Assembly (NCBI RefSeq): GCF_030547545.1
Contig: NZ_JAUOQE010000009.1
Coordinates: forward strand, 54,761 to 118,760
From: Amphritea sp. 1_MG-2023
Lineage (GTDB): Bacteria; Pseudomonadota; Gammaproteobacteria; Pseudomonadales; Balneatricaceae
DNA length: 64,000 nucleotides
Direction: 5' to 3'
Below, piece by piece: positions 1-8,963 of the stretch. Every line of letters starts with the position of its first letter. Within the stretch, counting starts at the first letter, position 1. The position numbers and the translations under genes were made by a program. The notes beneath the pieces were generated by a model that saw nothing but the letters and a program-made list of their open reading frames with translations, had not been told where the DNA came from and made no database searches.

Positions 1-1257
1 TGGAATGGGACGCTGCTCGCCCTTACCGTTACCCAATAAGCCGACCGATTTCTTCCGCATGCCCCAGATTTTATTGACCTCGGCAGCCCCCATCACCACG
101 GAGTAGCCAAATGATTTGCCAGCCTCACCGGAGACACTATCTAGATAAGTGGTTAGCTTGGTTATCTTCTGCTGTAACTCGGCTTCATCATCACCGGTAT
201 ATTCAACCAAGTTTATACCCTGAATACTCGGCTCGCCTTCAGTCTGTGGGAAATACGCTTTGACACTATCCCAAACGATATCGCCCATGGCCAGATTAAG
301 CACCTTAGAGTCAACCGTTTCAATTGAGGTCGGCCCCCATGCCATCAGCTCGGCGGCATCCTTGAGGGAATCCTGAAAACCGGCATACTTAACATTCACT
401 AAGGCAGAATATTTAGGAATCGGTAAGACATTTAGCTTCGCTTCCGCAATAAAGGCCAACGAACCTTCTGCACCACAGAGCACCGAATTGAGGTTAAAAC
501 GTCCATTTTCATCGCGGATATGAGCCAAATCATAACCGGTCAAACAACGATTCAGTTTAGGAAACTTGGCATCGATGAGTTCTTCGTGTTGCGTGAACAC
601 CGTATCCACGACTCGATGCACTTCACCCACTCGGTCATCACGCTGTTTAATTTTTGCTAGCGCGTCATCATTCAGCGGCCCCGAACTCCACTGAGTACCA
701 TCGAGGAAAACCGACGTAAGCTCGAGCACATGATCTCGGGTTTTACCGTATAGACAGGAACCCTGACCACTGGCATCCGTGTTAATCATGCCGCCAATGG
801 TGGCACGATTACTGGTGGACAGCTCCGGCGCAAAAAACAAACCATACGGTTTTAAGGCCGCATTCAACTGATCTTTAACCACGCCACCCTGCACTCTCAC
901 CCAACGTTCGGCAGCGTTGATTTCGAGAATCTGATTCATATGCCGCGAGATATCGACAATTAACCCATCGGTTAACGATTGACCGTTAGTGCCGGTACCG
1001 CCGCCACGCGCACTGAGTACGACCTCTTTAAACCTAGGCTCGTCGGCTAAACGGGCCAAGAGCACGAGATCTTCAATGCCTTTTGGAAAAACAACCCCCT
1101 GAGGCAAGACTTGATAGATACTATTATCGGTCGATAACACAATTCGGCTTGCATAATCAGGATTCATTTCACCTTTAAAGCCATTGCTTTTTATGGCTTT
1201 TATGAAATCAAGATAAAGCTGCTGCGTAATATTTGTTTCGGCTATACGTGGAATCAT
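1..1257 (-). CDS. ydiJ: YdiJ-type FAD-binding oxidoreductase (5' part; runs off the window)
   Basis: This is the N-terminal 419 codons of a large FAD/Fe-S dehydrogenase; the 3' part lies left of position 1. The ATG at 1257 opens with MIPRIAET, closely resembling my recollection of E. coli YdiJ (about 1018 residues). A PCMH-type FAD-binding domain is visible: ARGGGTGTNG at about residues 83-92 for the FAD pyrophosphate, and PELSTSNRATIGGM plus NTDASGQGS at about 145-167. The visible part ends in MRKKSVGLLGN...RPIP, which matches the FAD-domain end in YdiJ. The family oxidises D-2-hydroxyacids (2-hydroxyglutarate or lactate type) and has C-terminal Fe-S and CCG domains, which are not visible here. 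It is divergent from the LysR gene at 1362, which may control it. Confidence 0.9.
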   Translation of the reverse strand, partial: MIPRIAETNITQQLYLDFIKAIKSNGFKGEMNPDYASRIVLSTDNSIYQVLPQGVVFPKGIEDLVLLARLADEPRFKEVVLSARGGGTGTNGQSLTDGLIVDISRHMNQILEINAAERWVRVQGGVVKDQLNAALKPYGLFFAPELSTSNRATIGGMINTDASGQGSCLYGKTRDHVLELTSVFLDGTQWSSGPLNDDALAKIKQRDDRVGEVHRVVDTVFTQHEELIDAKFPKLNRCLTGYDLAHIRDENGRFNLNSVLCGAEGSLAFIAEAKLNVLPIPKYSALVNVKYAGFQDSLKDAAELMAWGPTSIETVDSKVLNLAMGDIVWDSVKAYFPQTEGEPSIQGINLVEYTGDDEAELQQKITKLTTYLDSVSGEAGKSFGYSVVMGAAEVNKIWGMRKKSVGLLGNGKGEQRPIP

Positions 1258-1361
1258 CGATCAACCTGTGCTTCGGGCATATAAATAGGGGTTTATAATG
1301 CAGAAAAATCATTTATCATTCAAACGATAAAATATGATTAATTAATAGATTAAAACGATAA

Positions 1362-2354
1362 ATGAATTTAAACCTTTCGATCCGTCACTTACGCGCCTTC
1401 ACTCAAGTAGCCACCTGTGGCAGTTTTACACAAGCCGCCAGTAGGCTTCATCTCACGCAATCGAGCCTCACCGCAACGATCAAACAACTCGAGCAGAGCG
1501 TTGGCCTAACGCTGTTTGATCGCACCACGCGACGGGTTTTATTGACGCTACAAGGTGAACAATTCCGACCTGTCGCCGAAAAGCTGATCTCCGATTTCGA
1601 TACGGCCATTGGTGATTTACAGGCGATTGCCGGACAGCAACAGGGGCAGATTGCCATTGCCGCCTCACCCTCAACCATCAGTCGTCTGCTGCCATCGGTA
1701 ATCGATGCTTATCGTCAGCAATACCCAGACATCGCTATCTCGCTACGCGATGATAGCGCCGGTCAAATTGAGCAACGTGTGTTGGATAATGATGTCGACT
1801 TCGGTATTGGCGCAAATCACTCGGCTCACCCTGAACTTAATTATCAGCCAGTGCTTTGCGATCGCTACGGTGTGATTGTCCCTGCGCAGCACCCTTTTAC
1901 CGCTCAAGACAGTATTCAATGGCAACAGTTAATTAAAGAAGAGCTGCTGTTCCTCTCGGCGGATACCGGTATCAGGTCGCAGTTAAATCAGTTTCGTAAG
2001 GCAGGACAGCTACAATTATCTGATCAAAAAGCCATTTTAGAAGTGTCGAATCCCGCCGGCCTAGCGGCACTGATTCGTCAGGCCATCGGTATATCGGTGC
2101 TACCCGCTCTCGCCGCTAGCACCGAATCGTTCAAGGAGCTGCGATTCATCCCGTTAACCGAACCTCAGATGCACCGTCAGATATGCCTCGTCAGTCGTAA
2201 GGGACGCACACTCAGCCCCGCAGCATCGACGCTGTTGCGCTTGGCACGACAACACTTTGTTAGCATGCCACTGCCTCCCTATTTGGAAAACATTGATACA
2301 ACGATTGAAAGCGCCGACGAGAACAACGCCGCACATCATCATAATATCGCTTAA
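1362..2354 (+). CDS. LysR-family transcriptional regulator
   Basis: A 330-residue LysR-type regulator. The N-terminal winged helix-turn-helix spans about residues 6-65 (LRAFTQVATCGSFTQAASRL, then a LFDRTTRRV wing). It is followed by a periplasmic-binding-like effector domain from about 92 to 300. The extended C-terminus, about 30 residues with a HHHN stretch, is unremarkable. It is divergently arranged with the ydiJ-type dehydrogenase, separated by about 104 bp. LysR proteins commonly regulate the divergent neighbour, so control of ydiJ is a reasonable inference; the ligand is unknown. Confidence 0.9.
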   Translation: MNLNLSIRHLRAFTQVATCGSFTQAASRLHLTQSSLTATIKQLEQSVGLTLFDRTTRRVLLTLQGEQFRPVAEKLISDFDTAIGDLQAIAGQQQGQIAIAASPSTISRLLPSVIDAYRQQYPDIAISLRDDSAGQIEQRVLDNDVDFGIGANHSAHPELNYQPVLCDRYGVIVPAQHPFTAQDSIQWQQLIKEELLFLSADTGIRSQLNQFRKAGQLQLSDQKAILEVSNPAGLAALIRQAIGISVLPALAASTESFKELRFIPLTEPQMHRQICLVSRKGRTLSPAASTLLRLARQHFVSMPLPPYLENIDTTIESADENNAAHHHNIA

Positions 2355-2385
2355 GTCTCTCTCACTTTCAGGAGTGATTTAATAG

Positions 2386-2424
2386 TCCAGTACTTACAAT
2401 CCAGTACTTATAGTCCAGTACTTA
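2386..2424. repeat. Three tandem copies of a 14-bp unit
   Basis: The 11-mer tccagtactta occurs at 2386-2396, 2400-2410 and 2414-2424, with 3-bp spacers that give an exact 14-bp period. It lies between the convergent LysR and thioesterase genes. A separate perfect 10-bp inverted repeat encloses it: atcgcttaag at 2346-2355 (covering the LysR stop codon) and cttaagcgat at 2421-2430. The core agtactta recurs in another tandem array at 15278-15316. Confidence 0.8.
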
Positions 2425-2446
2425 AGCGATGACGTAAAGCTTACAC

Positions 2447-3007
2447 TCAAGGCTTATAAAGACGGCAATGCTCTCCATCCAGCGATTTAATCTCGGCCAT
2501 CAGATCAAGGTTACTACGAATTTTCTTCATCTCAGCCCGATGTTCCGATTTAAGCTGCTTACGAATTTTGCCTTCGATAAAGCGCTTAATCTCCTGCTCG
2601 TCTTCCAGAATCAAGCCCGGTACTGCAATCGGTGCCCGAGTATCTTCATCCATCGCCACCATGGTGAAATATGAAGTATTGGTGTGCTTGACGATACCTA
2701 AACGAAAATCTTCTGACACCACTTTAATACCGATTTCAAGGGATGAGTTACCGACATAGTTAACCGAGGCCGATAGGGTTAATAACTCCCCTACTTCAAC
2801 CGGATTAAGAAAGTTAACCGAATCCACTGAGGCCGTCACGCAGTAACCTTTCACATGTGAGGCCGCACAGGTATAGGCGATCTTATCCATCAATGACAGA
2901 ATCACTCCGCCATGCACCTTACCGCCAAAGTTAGCGTAAGAAGGTACCATCAACTCTTTTAAGACGGTCTGCGATGCCTTAACGGTTCGATACTCACGAT
3001 TACTCAT
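2447..3007 (-). CDS. Hotdog-fold acyl-CoA thioesterase
   Basis: A 186-residue protein of the acyl-CoA thioesterase (COG1607/YciA-BFIT) type. The hotdog core occupies about residues 8-130. The substrate-site region reads NFGGKVHGGVILSLMDKIAY at about 27-46, corresponding to the family's N-x-x-G-x-x-xGG-x-x-x-x-MD active-site loop. The next strand SVDSVNFLNPVEVGE is typical of the dimer interface. The last ~50 residues are charged and helical, longer than in minimal YciA proteins. It probably hydrolyses medium or long acyl-CoAs in the cytosol; chain preference cannot be read from sequence. It is convergent with the LysR gene. Confidence 0.85.
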   Translation of the reverse strand: MSNREYRTVKASQTVLKELMVPSYANFGGKVHGGVILSLMDKIAYTCAASHVKGYCVTASVDSVNFLNPVEVGELLTLSASVNYVGNSSLEIGIKVVSEDFRLGIVKHTNTSYFTMVAMDEDTRAPIAVPGLILEDEQEIKRFIEGKIRKQLKSEHRAEMKKIRSNLDLMAEIKSLDGEHCRLYKP

Positions 3008-3076
3008 TATTGATAAACCTATCCAATTATTATGGTTGTGACGCTGATCATACCTTTCTGATATAAAAAAGTAGTG

Positions 3077-4891
3077 CTAAAAAGGAAAAATAATCGGTAT
3101 CAAAAGCAGTGTGATTAGCATCGAGATCAACTGCAAAGGCAGGCCAACGCGAACAAAATCAATAAACCGATAATTACCCGGCACCAATACCAAGGTATTG
3201 ACCGGTGAGGCGATCGGTGTCGCAAACGCCGTAGACGCCGCTAATGCCACGGTCATCATGAAGGGTTCTGGATTCATACCTAGCCCCTGAGCAATGGCGA
3301 TCGATATGGGGGCAATTAAAACCGTCGTCGCGGTATTGGAGATAAATTGACTCAGTACCGAGGTGAGTACAAAGAGTGCGGCACAGATTAAAAGAGGCGT
3401 ACTATCCCCCAGTGTGGTGAGCAAAGCCGAGACAATGAGTTCGAGTCCGCCACTTTTTTGCATCGCCAAGGCCAATGGCAACATACCGGCAATCAACACT
3501 AAGCTACTCGCATTCAATGATTTATAGGCTTCATTCATGGTGATACAACCTGTCAAAATCATCGCCATCGCTCCCAGTAGAATGGCCGCTAAGCTCGATA
3601 CAGTTCCGTGAATCATCAGGCCCAACATTGTCAGCAGTATGAGTAGCGCTACCGGTGCATGTCCCCAGCGCGCCGAGGTTTCGCTCATCTCCGCGGGTGT
3701 TTCTAGCATGACAAAGTTATGCCGTTCATCCAGTGCTTCGATATAACGCCAACCGCCCGCTAATAGTAGGGTGTCACCAAACTGTAGCGGCAAACCATTA
3801 AAGCCTGTACTCAACGGCTTACCGTCGCGTAAAACACCGATAACACTTAGATTGTATTGCTCCCGAAAGCGTCCATCACTCAGCGTTTTACCAATCATTG
3901 GCGAGCGGTTATGCAACATCACCTCCGCCACGCCAAACTCTTTACTCATGCGGGTGCGCTCATCATCGGGAAATCCCATAGACAAACACCCGTTGGCGAC
4001 ACACAACGCTGCAATGCCTTCCGTTTCACCGTAGGCTAGCAGAACATCGCCCCGTTCGATAATGGTTTCACTCAGCACCGGCATCAGCGATGAAACCAAG
4101 CGACCATCGCGACGAATGGCGAACACGGTCACTTCAAAGCGACTGCGCAAACGCTGATCGGATACGCTATGACCGATCAATGGCGAATCCTTAGTGACGC
4201 GTAAGCGGTGTAGGTTATCCTCTATACCATAGCGCTCAGCAAACTCTTTCAAGCGCGGATGCTCCGCTTCACGCACCCCCGCTTCAGGCAATAAACGCGG
4301 CGCAATGAACACCAAATACAACGTCCCAAACAGCAACATCACGCCGCCAATGATGGTGAAATCAAAAAAGCCAAACGGTGCAAAACCGGCCGCCTGTAAC
4401 TGAGTACTGACCACCATATTGGGCGGCGTACCGATCAGCGTCATCATCCCGCCGATAAGCGAAGCAAACGACAGCGGCATTAATAGGTGTGAAGGCTGTA
4501 ATTGTGCCGAGCGACAAATACTCAGCACCACCGGAATAAACAGCGCCACCGCCCCCGTTGAACTCATCACCGCCGACATCCCCGCAACAACAGGAATAAG
4601 CACTAATAACAAGCGCTTTTCACTCTGCCCTCCCATGCGCATTATCCAGCTACCCACGGCAGCAGCGACGCCGGTACGAAATAACCCCTCGCCGACCACA
4701 AACAAGCCAGCAATCATGACCACCAATGATTGCCCAAATCCAGATACGGTTTCTGCCGGTGTAATAATGCCGGAAACAGCCAACACCACTACCACCATCA
4801 TGGCGACGATATCCATACGGATACGATCCCAGATAAACAGGCCAATGGTGATCAGTAGCAGTGCAAACACAAAAATAAGCTCACTATTCAT
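3077..4891 (-). CDS. SLC13-family permease with two RCK_C (TrkA-C) domains
   Basis: An inner-membrane permease of the SLC13/citrate-transporter type, about 604 residues. Layout: a first membrane bundle to about residue 200 (contains STGAVALFIPV and a GTPPNMV re-entrant-loop motif), two soluble TrkA-C domains at about 215-385 (SPLIGHSVSD and SPMIGKTLSD starts), and a second membrane bundle to the C-terminus ending with the ASPVNTLVLVPGNYRF signature. This organisation is typical of large anion symporters for sulfate, dicarboxylate or similar substrates; the substrate is not defined. I chose the ATG at 4891; an in-frame GTG at 4906 would add five residues but has no better ribosome site. Confidence 0.88.
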   Translation of the reverse strand: MNSELIFVFALLLITIGLFIWDRIRMDIVAMMVVVVLAVSGIITPAETVSGFGQSLVVMIAGLFVVGEGLFRTGVAAAVGSWIMRMGGQSEKRLLLVLIPVVAGMSAVMSSTGAVALFIPVVLSICRSAQLQPSHLLMPLSFASLIGGMMTLIGTPPNMVVSTQLQAAGFAPFGFFDFTIIGGVMLLFGTLYLVFIAPRLLPEAGVREAEHPRLKEFAERYGIEDNLHRLRVTKDSPLIGHSVSDQRLRSRFEVTVFAIRRDGRLVSSLMPVLSETIIERGDVLLAYGETEGIAALCVANGCLSMGFPDDERTRMSKEFGVAEVMLHNRSPMIGKTLSDGRFREQYNLSVIGVLRDGKPLSTGFNGLPLQFGDTLLLAGGWRYIEALDERHNFVMLETPAEMSETSARWGHAPVALLILLTMLGLMIHGTVSSLAAILLGAMAMILTGCITMNEAYKSLNASSLVLIAGMLPLALAMQKSGGLELIVSALLTTLGDSTPLLICAALFVLTSVLSQFISNTATTVLIAPISIAIAQGLGMNPEPFMMTVALAASTAFATPIASPVNTLVLVPGNYRFIDFVRVGLPLQLISMLITLLLIPIIFPF

Positions 4892-4963
4892 AGAGATCTC
4901 ATACACTCAGACAAGATTATTTTCCTTAATACTCTCTATTCAAGCCTTCAGCAACGCTTACTC

Positions 4964-5845
4964 TCACTGCCTAGCCGAAGGCTTCAATACCAGATAAACC
5001 CCAAATACGGTCACCAAGATAGCCGTCACTTGAACCACGCTTAAGGCTTCGCCAAAGAGCAACCAAGCTTCGACTGAGGTAACCGGTGGTACCAGATAGA
5101 AGTAACTTGCCACGCGTGCTGATTCGCCCTCGCGAATCATAAACATCAACAACAAAATAGCAGAGATCGATAAGCCAAAAACCAGCCAACCAAGCGATAG
5201 CATTAACGTCAGCGTCCATTCCACCTGACGCTCTTCAAACACAAACGCCAATACCGCCATCAGCATCGCCGTCGAGAGATACTGCCAGATCGCGCCGGTC
5301 AGCAAGTCAACTTGACCACCAAATTTCTTCTGATACAAGGTACCAACAGAAATAGCCACTAACGCAATCAGCACCGCTATCAGAGCCGCCGGACGAATCA
5401 CCAGCGCCTCTGCCTGCTGACCATCCAGCAGAATCATTGCTACCCCAGCTAAGCCCAAAAACAAACCGCTCCACTGCACTAGGCGCAACCTTTCACCAAG
5501 CCACTGCCAACCAATGAATGATGTTAACAGGGGCTGTAAACCAACGATAATGGCAGCAATACCCGCGGGCATATCCAACTTAATAGCGGCAAAGACACCA
5601 CCCAGATAACAACCATGAACCAACAACCCTGTCACGGCCTGATGCCCGCCCTGTCGCAGCGTCGGCCAACGTGAGCGATACAGCAAGGCCAGCACGACAA
5701 ACACCACCAGTGTCATAATCATCCGCACAAATAACAGATAAAACGGTTCGATATAAGGCAGCGCATACTTCGCGCCGATAAAACCGGTACTCCACAGCAA
5801 AACAAATAGCAGCGGCACTAAACGCGTGAGTCGGGGATAGCTCAA
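4964..5845 (-). CDS. EamA/DMT-family transporter
   Basis: A 293-residue drug/metabolite transporter with ten predicted hydrophobic helices in two EamA repeats. The N-terminus contains LLFVLLWSTGFIGAKYALPY, the usual first-helix pattern, and the second half restates it around the LVAISVGTLYQKKFG segment. The start is a TTG at 5845, supported by an AGGTG ribosome-binding site six bases upstream; the first in-frame ATG would delete the first helix. Probable exporter of an amino acid or metabolite. It is followed by the SLC13 permease about 70 bp downstream on the same strand. Confidence 0.88.
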   Translation of the reverse strand: MSYPRLTRLVPLLFVLLWSTGFIGAKYALPYIEPFYLLFVRMIMTLVVFVVLALLYRSRWPTLRQGGHQAVTGLLVHGCYLGGVFAAIKLDMPAGIAAIIVGLQPLLTSFIGWQWLGERLRLVQWSGLFLGLAGVAMILLDGQQAEALVIRPAALIAVLIALVAISVGTLYQKKFGGQVDLLTGAIWQYLSTAMLMAVLAFVFEERQVEWTLTLMLSLGWLVFGLSISAILLLMFMIREGESARVASYFYLVPPVTSVEAWLLFGEALSVVQVTAILVTVFGVYLVLKPSARQ

Positions 5846-5981
5846 TTAATTCACCTGTTGATTGATTTGAGATGGGCAAACATAGTCGCTAAAATTGCCC
5901 CTAGGTTGACGCGCTGAATGCGGCACATCTGTTCGATTTATGTCAATATTCATACTGCATGCCTTAGTTAAAACGGGCAGA

Positions 5982-6851
5982 TCAATAAAACGACACCGGC
6001 TGATAGTAATACAATTCAAATCGTTCCTCTGCATCAAGAAACTGATTACGCTGATATTCGGTAAATGCTGGCGAAGCCCCGGTTTTCAAACCAGAGCTGG
6101 CTAACCACTCATCTTGCAAGCGATTAATCCAGGGCAAAAGCTCACCATAGTGACCGGTAAATTTAAACCGGGCATGCAAACCACCCGGAATAATCATCGT
6201 ATTGATCATGCCTCGTTGCGATACTGGGCTATCGATGCCTAGACAGGCGACATAGCGGCAGTGCTCTAAAGGTGTCAAAGCCGGATTCGAGTGATGCAAA
6301 CCGATCTGATGAGTGAAGTTGCGATGTTCAGCCGCAGCCCACGCCTGCAGTGCTTGCCAAGCCAAACGAATCGAGCGATCGTAACCCAAGTGTCGAACAT
6401 AGGCTACCCATTGATTCTCCAGCTCGATAAGATCTGGCTGCGGTAGCGGCAAGCTGGCCACCCGTTCAGCGCACGCGGCGATCTCTGGATCGCTCAAGTA
6501 CGGCTCGCGTCGAATCGATTCTTGTTGCCGCCAGCGTCCAGGGCTAATGCCAAACTGTTCACCGAATACTCGAGTAAAAGAAGCGAGAGAGTTATAGCCG
6601 CACTTCAAAGCGATATCACGCACCGACGTCGCGGGCTCAAACATCAGCAAATTCGCCGCATGCTCGAGCCGTACACGACGAATATAACGATGCAGTGACT
6701 CCCCTGTAACGCGCTTAAATAAACGATGAAAATGTTGCTCGGAATACGCCGCCACCTGAGCCAAACCGGCCCCGGTTAATGGCGCACTGAGGTCTCGATG
6801 AATTTGATGCAACACATCATTAATACGGGCTTTTTGCTGCAGACTAGGCAT
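5982..6851 (-). CDS. AraC-family regulator with C-terminal GyrI-like domain
   Basis: A 289-residue regulator. Residues about 8-108 form an N-terminal double helix-turn-helix of the AraC/MarA/Rob type (YSEQHFHRLFKRVTGES and CGYNSLASFTRVFGEQFGIS). Residues about 130-289 form a GyrI-like small-molecule-binding domain ending in YYYQPVSFY. This Rob-like order (DNA binding first, ligand domain last) suggests control of an efflux or stress gene; the adjacent EamA transporter starting 136 bp downstream is the obvious candidate. Confidence 0.88.
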   Translation of the reverse strand: MPSLQQKARINDVLHQIHRDLSAPLTGAGLAQVAAYSEQHFHRLFKRVTGESLHRYIRRVRLEHAANLLMFEPATSVRDIALKCGYNSLASFTRVFGEQFGISPGRWRQQESIRREPYLSDPEIAACAERVASLPLPQPDLIELENQWVAYVRHLGYDRSIRLAWQALQAWAAAEHRNFTHQIGLHHSNPALTPLEHCRYVACLGIDSPVSQRGMINTMIIPGGLHARFKFTGHYGELLPWINRLQDEWLASSGLKTGASPAFTEYQRNQFLDAEERFELYYYQPVSFY

Positions 6852-7035
6852 AGATATTTAGATTCAAAAATAAGCATGAGGTGTCATTATCTCGTGTTAA
6901 TATCGTCTCGTGTTAATACAGACACGACAGCAATATGATGCCATGCCATGAATGCAGAACACCCCGCTATCCACCGAGCAATACAAACACCTCAAAAAAC
7001 GCTTAAATTAACGCGACTGAGTTATGCTCAATTCA

Positions 7036-7362
7036 CTATTTCCAACGGATGTCAGCGGTATCACTCACAAAACGTTCCAACTGCTTTTTAAGACACTCAT
7101 TCTCTCTCAGCAAGGCGTCTTTTTGTTTCAACAAGTCAATAACGATAGCAATCGATACCCAATCAATATCAAGATCATGATATAGCCGAATCGCTTTTTT
7201 CATCCAATGAACGCTGCTTAGCTCGAACATCCACTCATCGCTATCTTGCCCTTCGTAAGGTTCAACAATGCCATGCTCTACGACCTCAATCAGCATGGTT
7301 TCGGTGATCCCCTCTTGCACGCACAACTCTTGCAATGAGACTTTCAAGACGATATCAGACAT
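7036..7362 (-). CDS. cbpM: Chaperone modulator CbpM
   Basis: A 108-residue MerR-like helix-turn-helix protein (LQELCVQEGITETMLIEVVEHGIVEP is split across the recognition helices) with a C-terminal coiled region (LKQKDALLRENECLKKQLE). CbpM binds the J-domain of CbpA and inhibits its co-chaperone and DNA-binding activities. The ATG at 7362 overlaps the cbpA stop codon by eight bases, indicating translational coupling. An upstream in-frame extension of ten codons would lie inside cbpA and is unlikely. Confidence 0.9.
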   Translation of the reverse strand: MSDIVLKVSLQELCVQEGITETMLIEVVEHGIVEPYEGQDSDEWMFELSSVHWMKKAIRLYHDLDIDWVSIAIVIDLLKQKDALLRENECLKKQLERFVSDTADIRWK

Positions 7363-8311
7363 TGTTTTTCTCCCATTCGGTTCTGGGATCAAAAGCCGAG
7401 AGATCAGACAACGATTGCCACAACGCTTTTGATGCTTCGTTGGTTTGCGCAGGAATCACAATCTTAAAGATCACATAGAGGTCACCAACGCCATTTTTCA
7501 TCGGCAGTCCCTTACCTTTAATACGCATTTTTTGACCCGACTGACTATTCGGCGGAACCGTCAAACTAATTTTACCTGTCAGTGTGGGTAAATTTACTTT
7601 TGCCCCCAACGCCGCTTCCCAGGGAGCAATCGGCACCGTAATCAATAAATTATGTCCCTCTACATCGAATATCGGATGAGGCACGATACGAATATGTAAA
7701 TAAAGATCACCGTTGGGTGCATCGCCTTGCCCTGGAGCCCCTTGCCCTTTCAACCGCACGCGCCCGCCGTCAGACACCCCTTTGGGTATTTTAACTTTGA
7801 GCGATTTTTTAACTTCCGTTACCTGACCATTAACGAACGCCGGCATACGGTATTCGATAGGTTTTTGGACATCGGCAATAATATCTTCAAGAAATACCGG
7901 CAGTTCAACTTCAACATCCTGACCCCGAGCCGCCGACTGTTGAAAATCACTGTAACCCTGAAACCCGCCACTCCGGTCGCCTCTGTGCGAAAACGCAGAG
8001 CGAAAGAAATCAGCAAAATCATCTTCAAATTGACCATTACCCGATGATTGTCTGCCTTGCCGACCATGGCCTTGATCAAATCCTTGCTGACGACCACCGT
8101 AGCGCCGTAATTCATCATACTCAGCACGGCGTTCGGCATTCTTCAAGACTTCATAAGCCTCGGCCACTTCCTTAAATTTATCTTCTGCTCCGTCGTCCGA
8201 ATTAACATCAGGATGATATTGACGGGCGAGTTTACGATAGGCTGTTTTAATCGCTTTAGCATCCGCATCGGGCTTAACCCCGAGCAACTTATAATAATCT
8301 TTAAATTCCAT
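7355..8311 (-). CDS. cbpA: Curved-DNA-binding DnaJ-like co-chaperone CbpA
   Basis: About 318 residues. The N-terminal J-domain (residues about 4-70) contains the HPD tripeptide in RQYHPDVNSD. A glycine/glutamine-rich linker (about 75-120) follows, then two DnaJ C-terminal beta-sandwich domains (LKVKIPKGVSDGGRVRLKGQ; LTVPPNSQSGQKMRIKGKG). There is no zinc-finger, as expected for CbpA rather than DnaJ. The start was set at the ATG 8311 (MEFKDYY), matching E. coli CbpA (MELKDYY); a GAAGGGG ribosome site precedes it. It stimulates DnaK and binds curved DNA, typically in stationary phase, and is translated together with cbpM. Confidence 0.95.
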   Translation of the reverse strand: MEFKDYYKLLGVKPDADAKAIKTAYRKLARQYHPDVNSDDGAEDKFKEVAEAYEVLKNAERRAEYDELRRYGGRQQGFDQGHGRQGRQSSGNGQFEDDFADFFRSAFSHRGDRSGGFQGYSDFQQSAARGQDVEVELPVFLEDIIADVQKPIEYRMPAFVNGQVTEVKKSLKVKIPKGVSDGGRVRLKGQGAPGQGDAPNGDLYLHIRIVPHPIFDVEGHNLLITVPIAPWEAALGAKVNLPTLTGKISLTVPPNSQSGQKMRIKGKGLPMKNGVGDLYVIFKIVIPAQTNEASKALWQSLSDLSAFDPRTEWEKNNV

Positions 8312-8963
8312 AGCCCCTTCCATGTCTCTTTACTAGCGCCATATTCAACACGCTTTTGATGGCGATATAATCACACTATAAACCTATTTCTATGAGGATT
8401 GCAGGTAAAATAATGAGCTTTCAATAGCACACAACCGTTAACAAACAGGCCTCAATCGTCATTCATTGAAGTACCGCTAACCGGCGACAATAGTCGAGTA
8501 TGCTAAATTGATAGCGCGACAACGCTAGCAGCCCAAGCAGTTAAAACGCTCACCTGACAGCACTCTCTGTATTAAGTCGATATCAGCAGCCGCTATCCTT
8601 GGCTAATCTAAGCAACCTAAAACCTAAAACCTAAGCAACGATCGGCCAGCAGCATGACCGATGCAGCAGTCATTATCGGGCTATATAAGCCTTGATAGTC
8701 CTTAATCGTCCTTACCTTTAAGACTAATCACCGAGCGTTTCCCTCTTCGAACGCATATAAACCCGTCAAAAATCATAAATGGATTAATATCAGAGCATAA
8801 TAAGATAACTTAATTCCTTGCTTTAAGCATACACTCAGATGACACTCTACAGCACATTCCCGGCGATACATTCCCACTATCGCTCAGAAATCGCGCAGAA
8901 TTCTCGCATAGCAACAGCATTCGATGAGTTATTCAACACTATTACCCTATTCAGGACAGGACC
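8312..8963. other. 652-bp intergenic region, no gene seen
   Basis: Divergent promoters for cbpA (leftward) and the aminotransferase (rightward) should lie here. The only structured element recognised is three perfect copies of the 7-mer aacctaa at 8614-8634, flanked on both sides by ctaagcaac. No convincing small gene or RNA was identified by eye. Confidence 0.6.
8614..8634. repeat. Triple 7-bp tandem repeat
   Basis: Three perfect head-to-tail copies of aacctaa. The flanking sequence ctaagcaac occurs at 8608-8616 and again at 8631-8639, so the array lies between short direct repeats. The pattern suggests replication slippage. Confidence 0.75.

Noticed and set aside
4419..4997. 192-codon open frame antisense to the SLC13 permease
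   Set aside because: It mirrors the hydrophobic coding strand, is rich in Ser/Thr/Asn/Ile as expected for an antisense frame, and has no ribosome site or family match.
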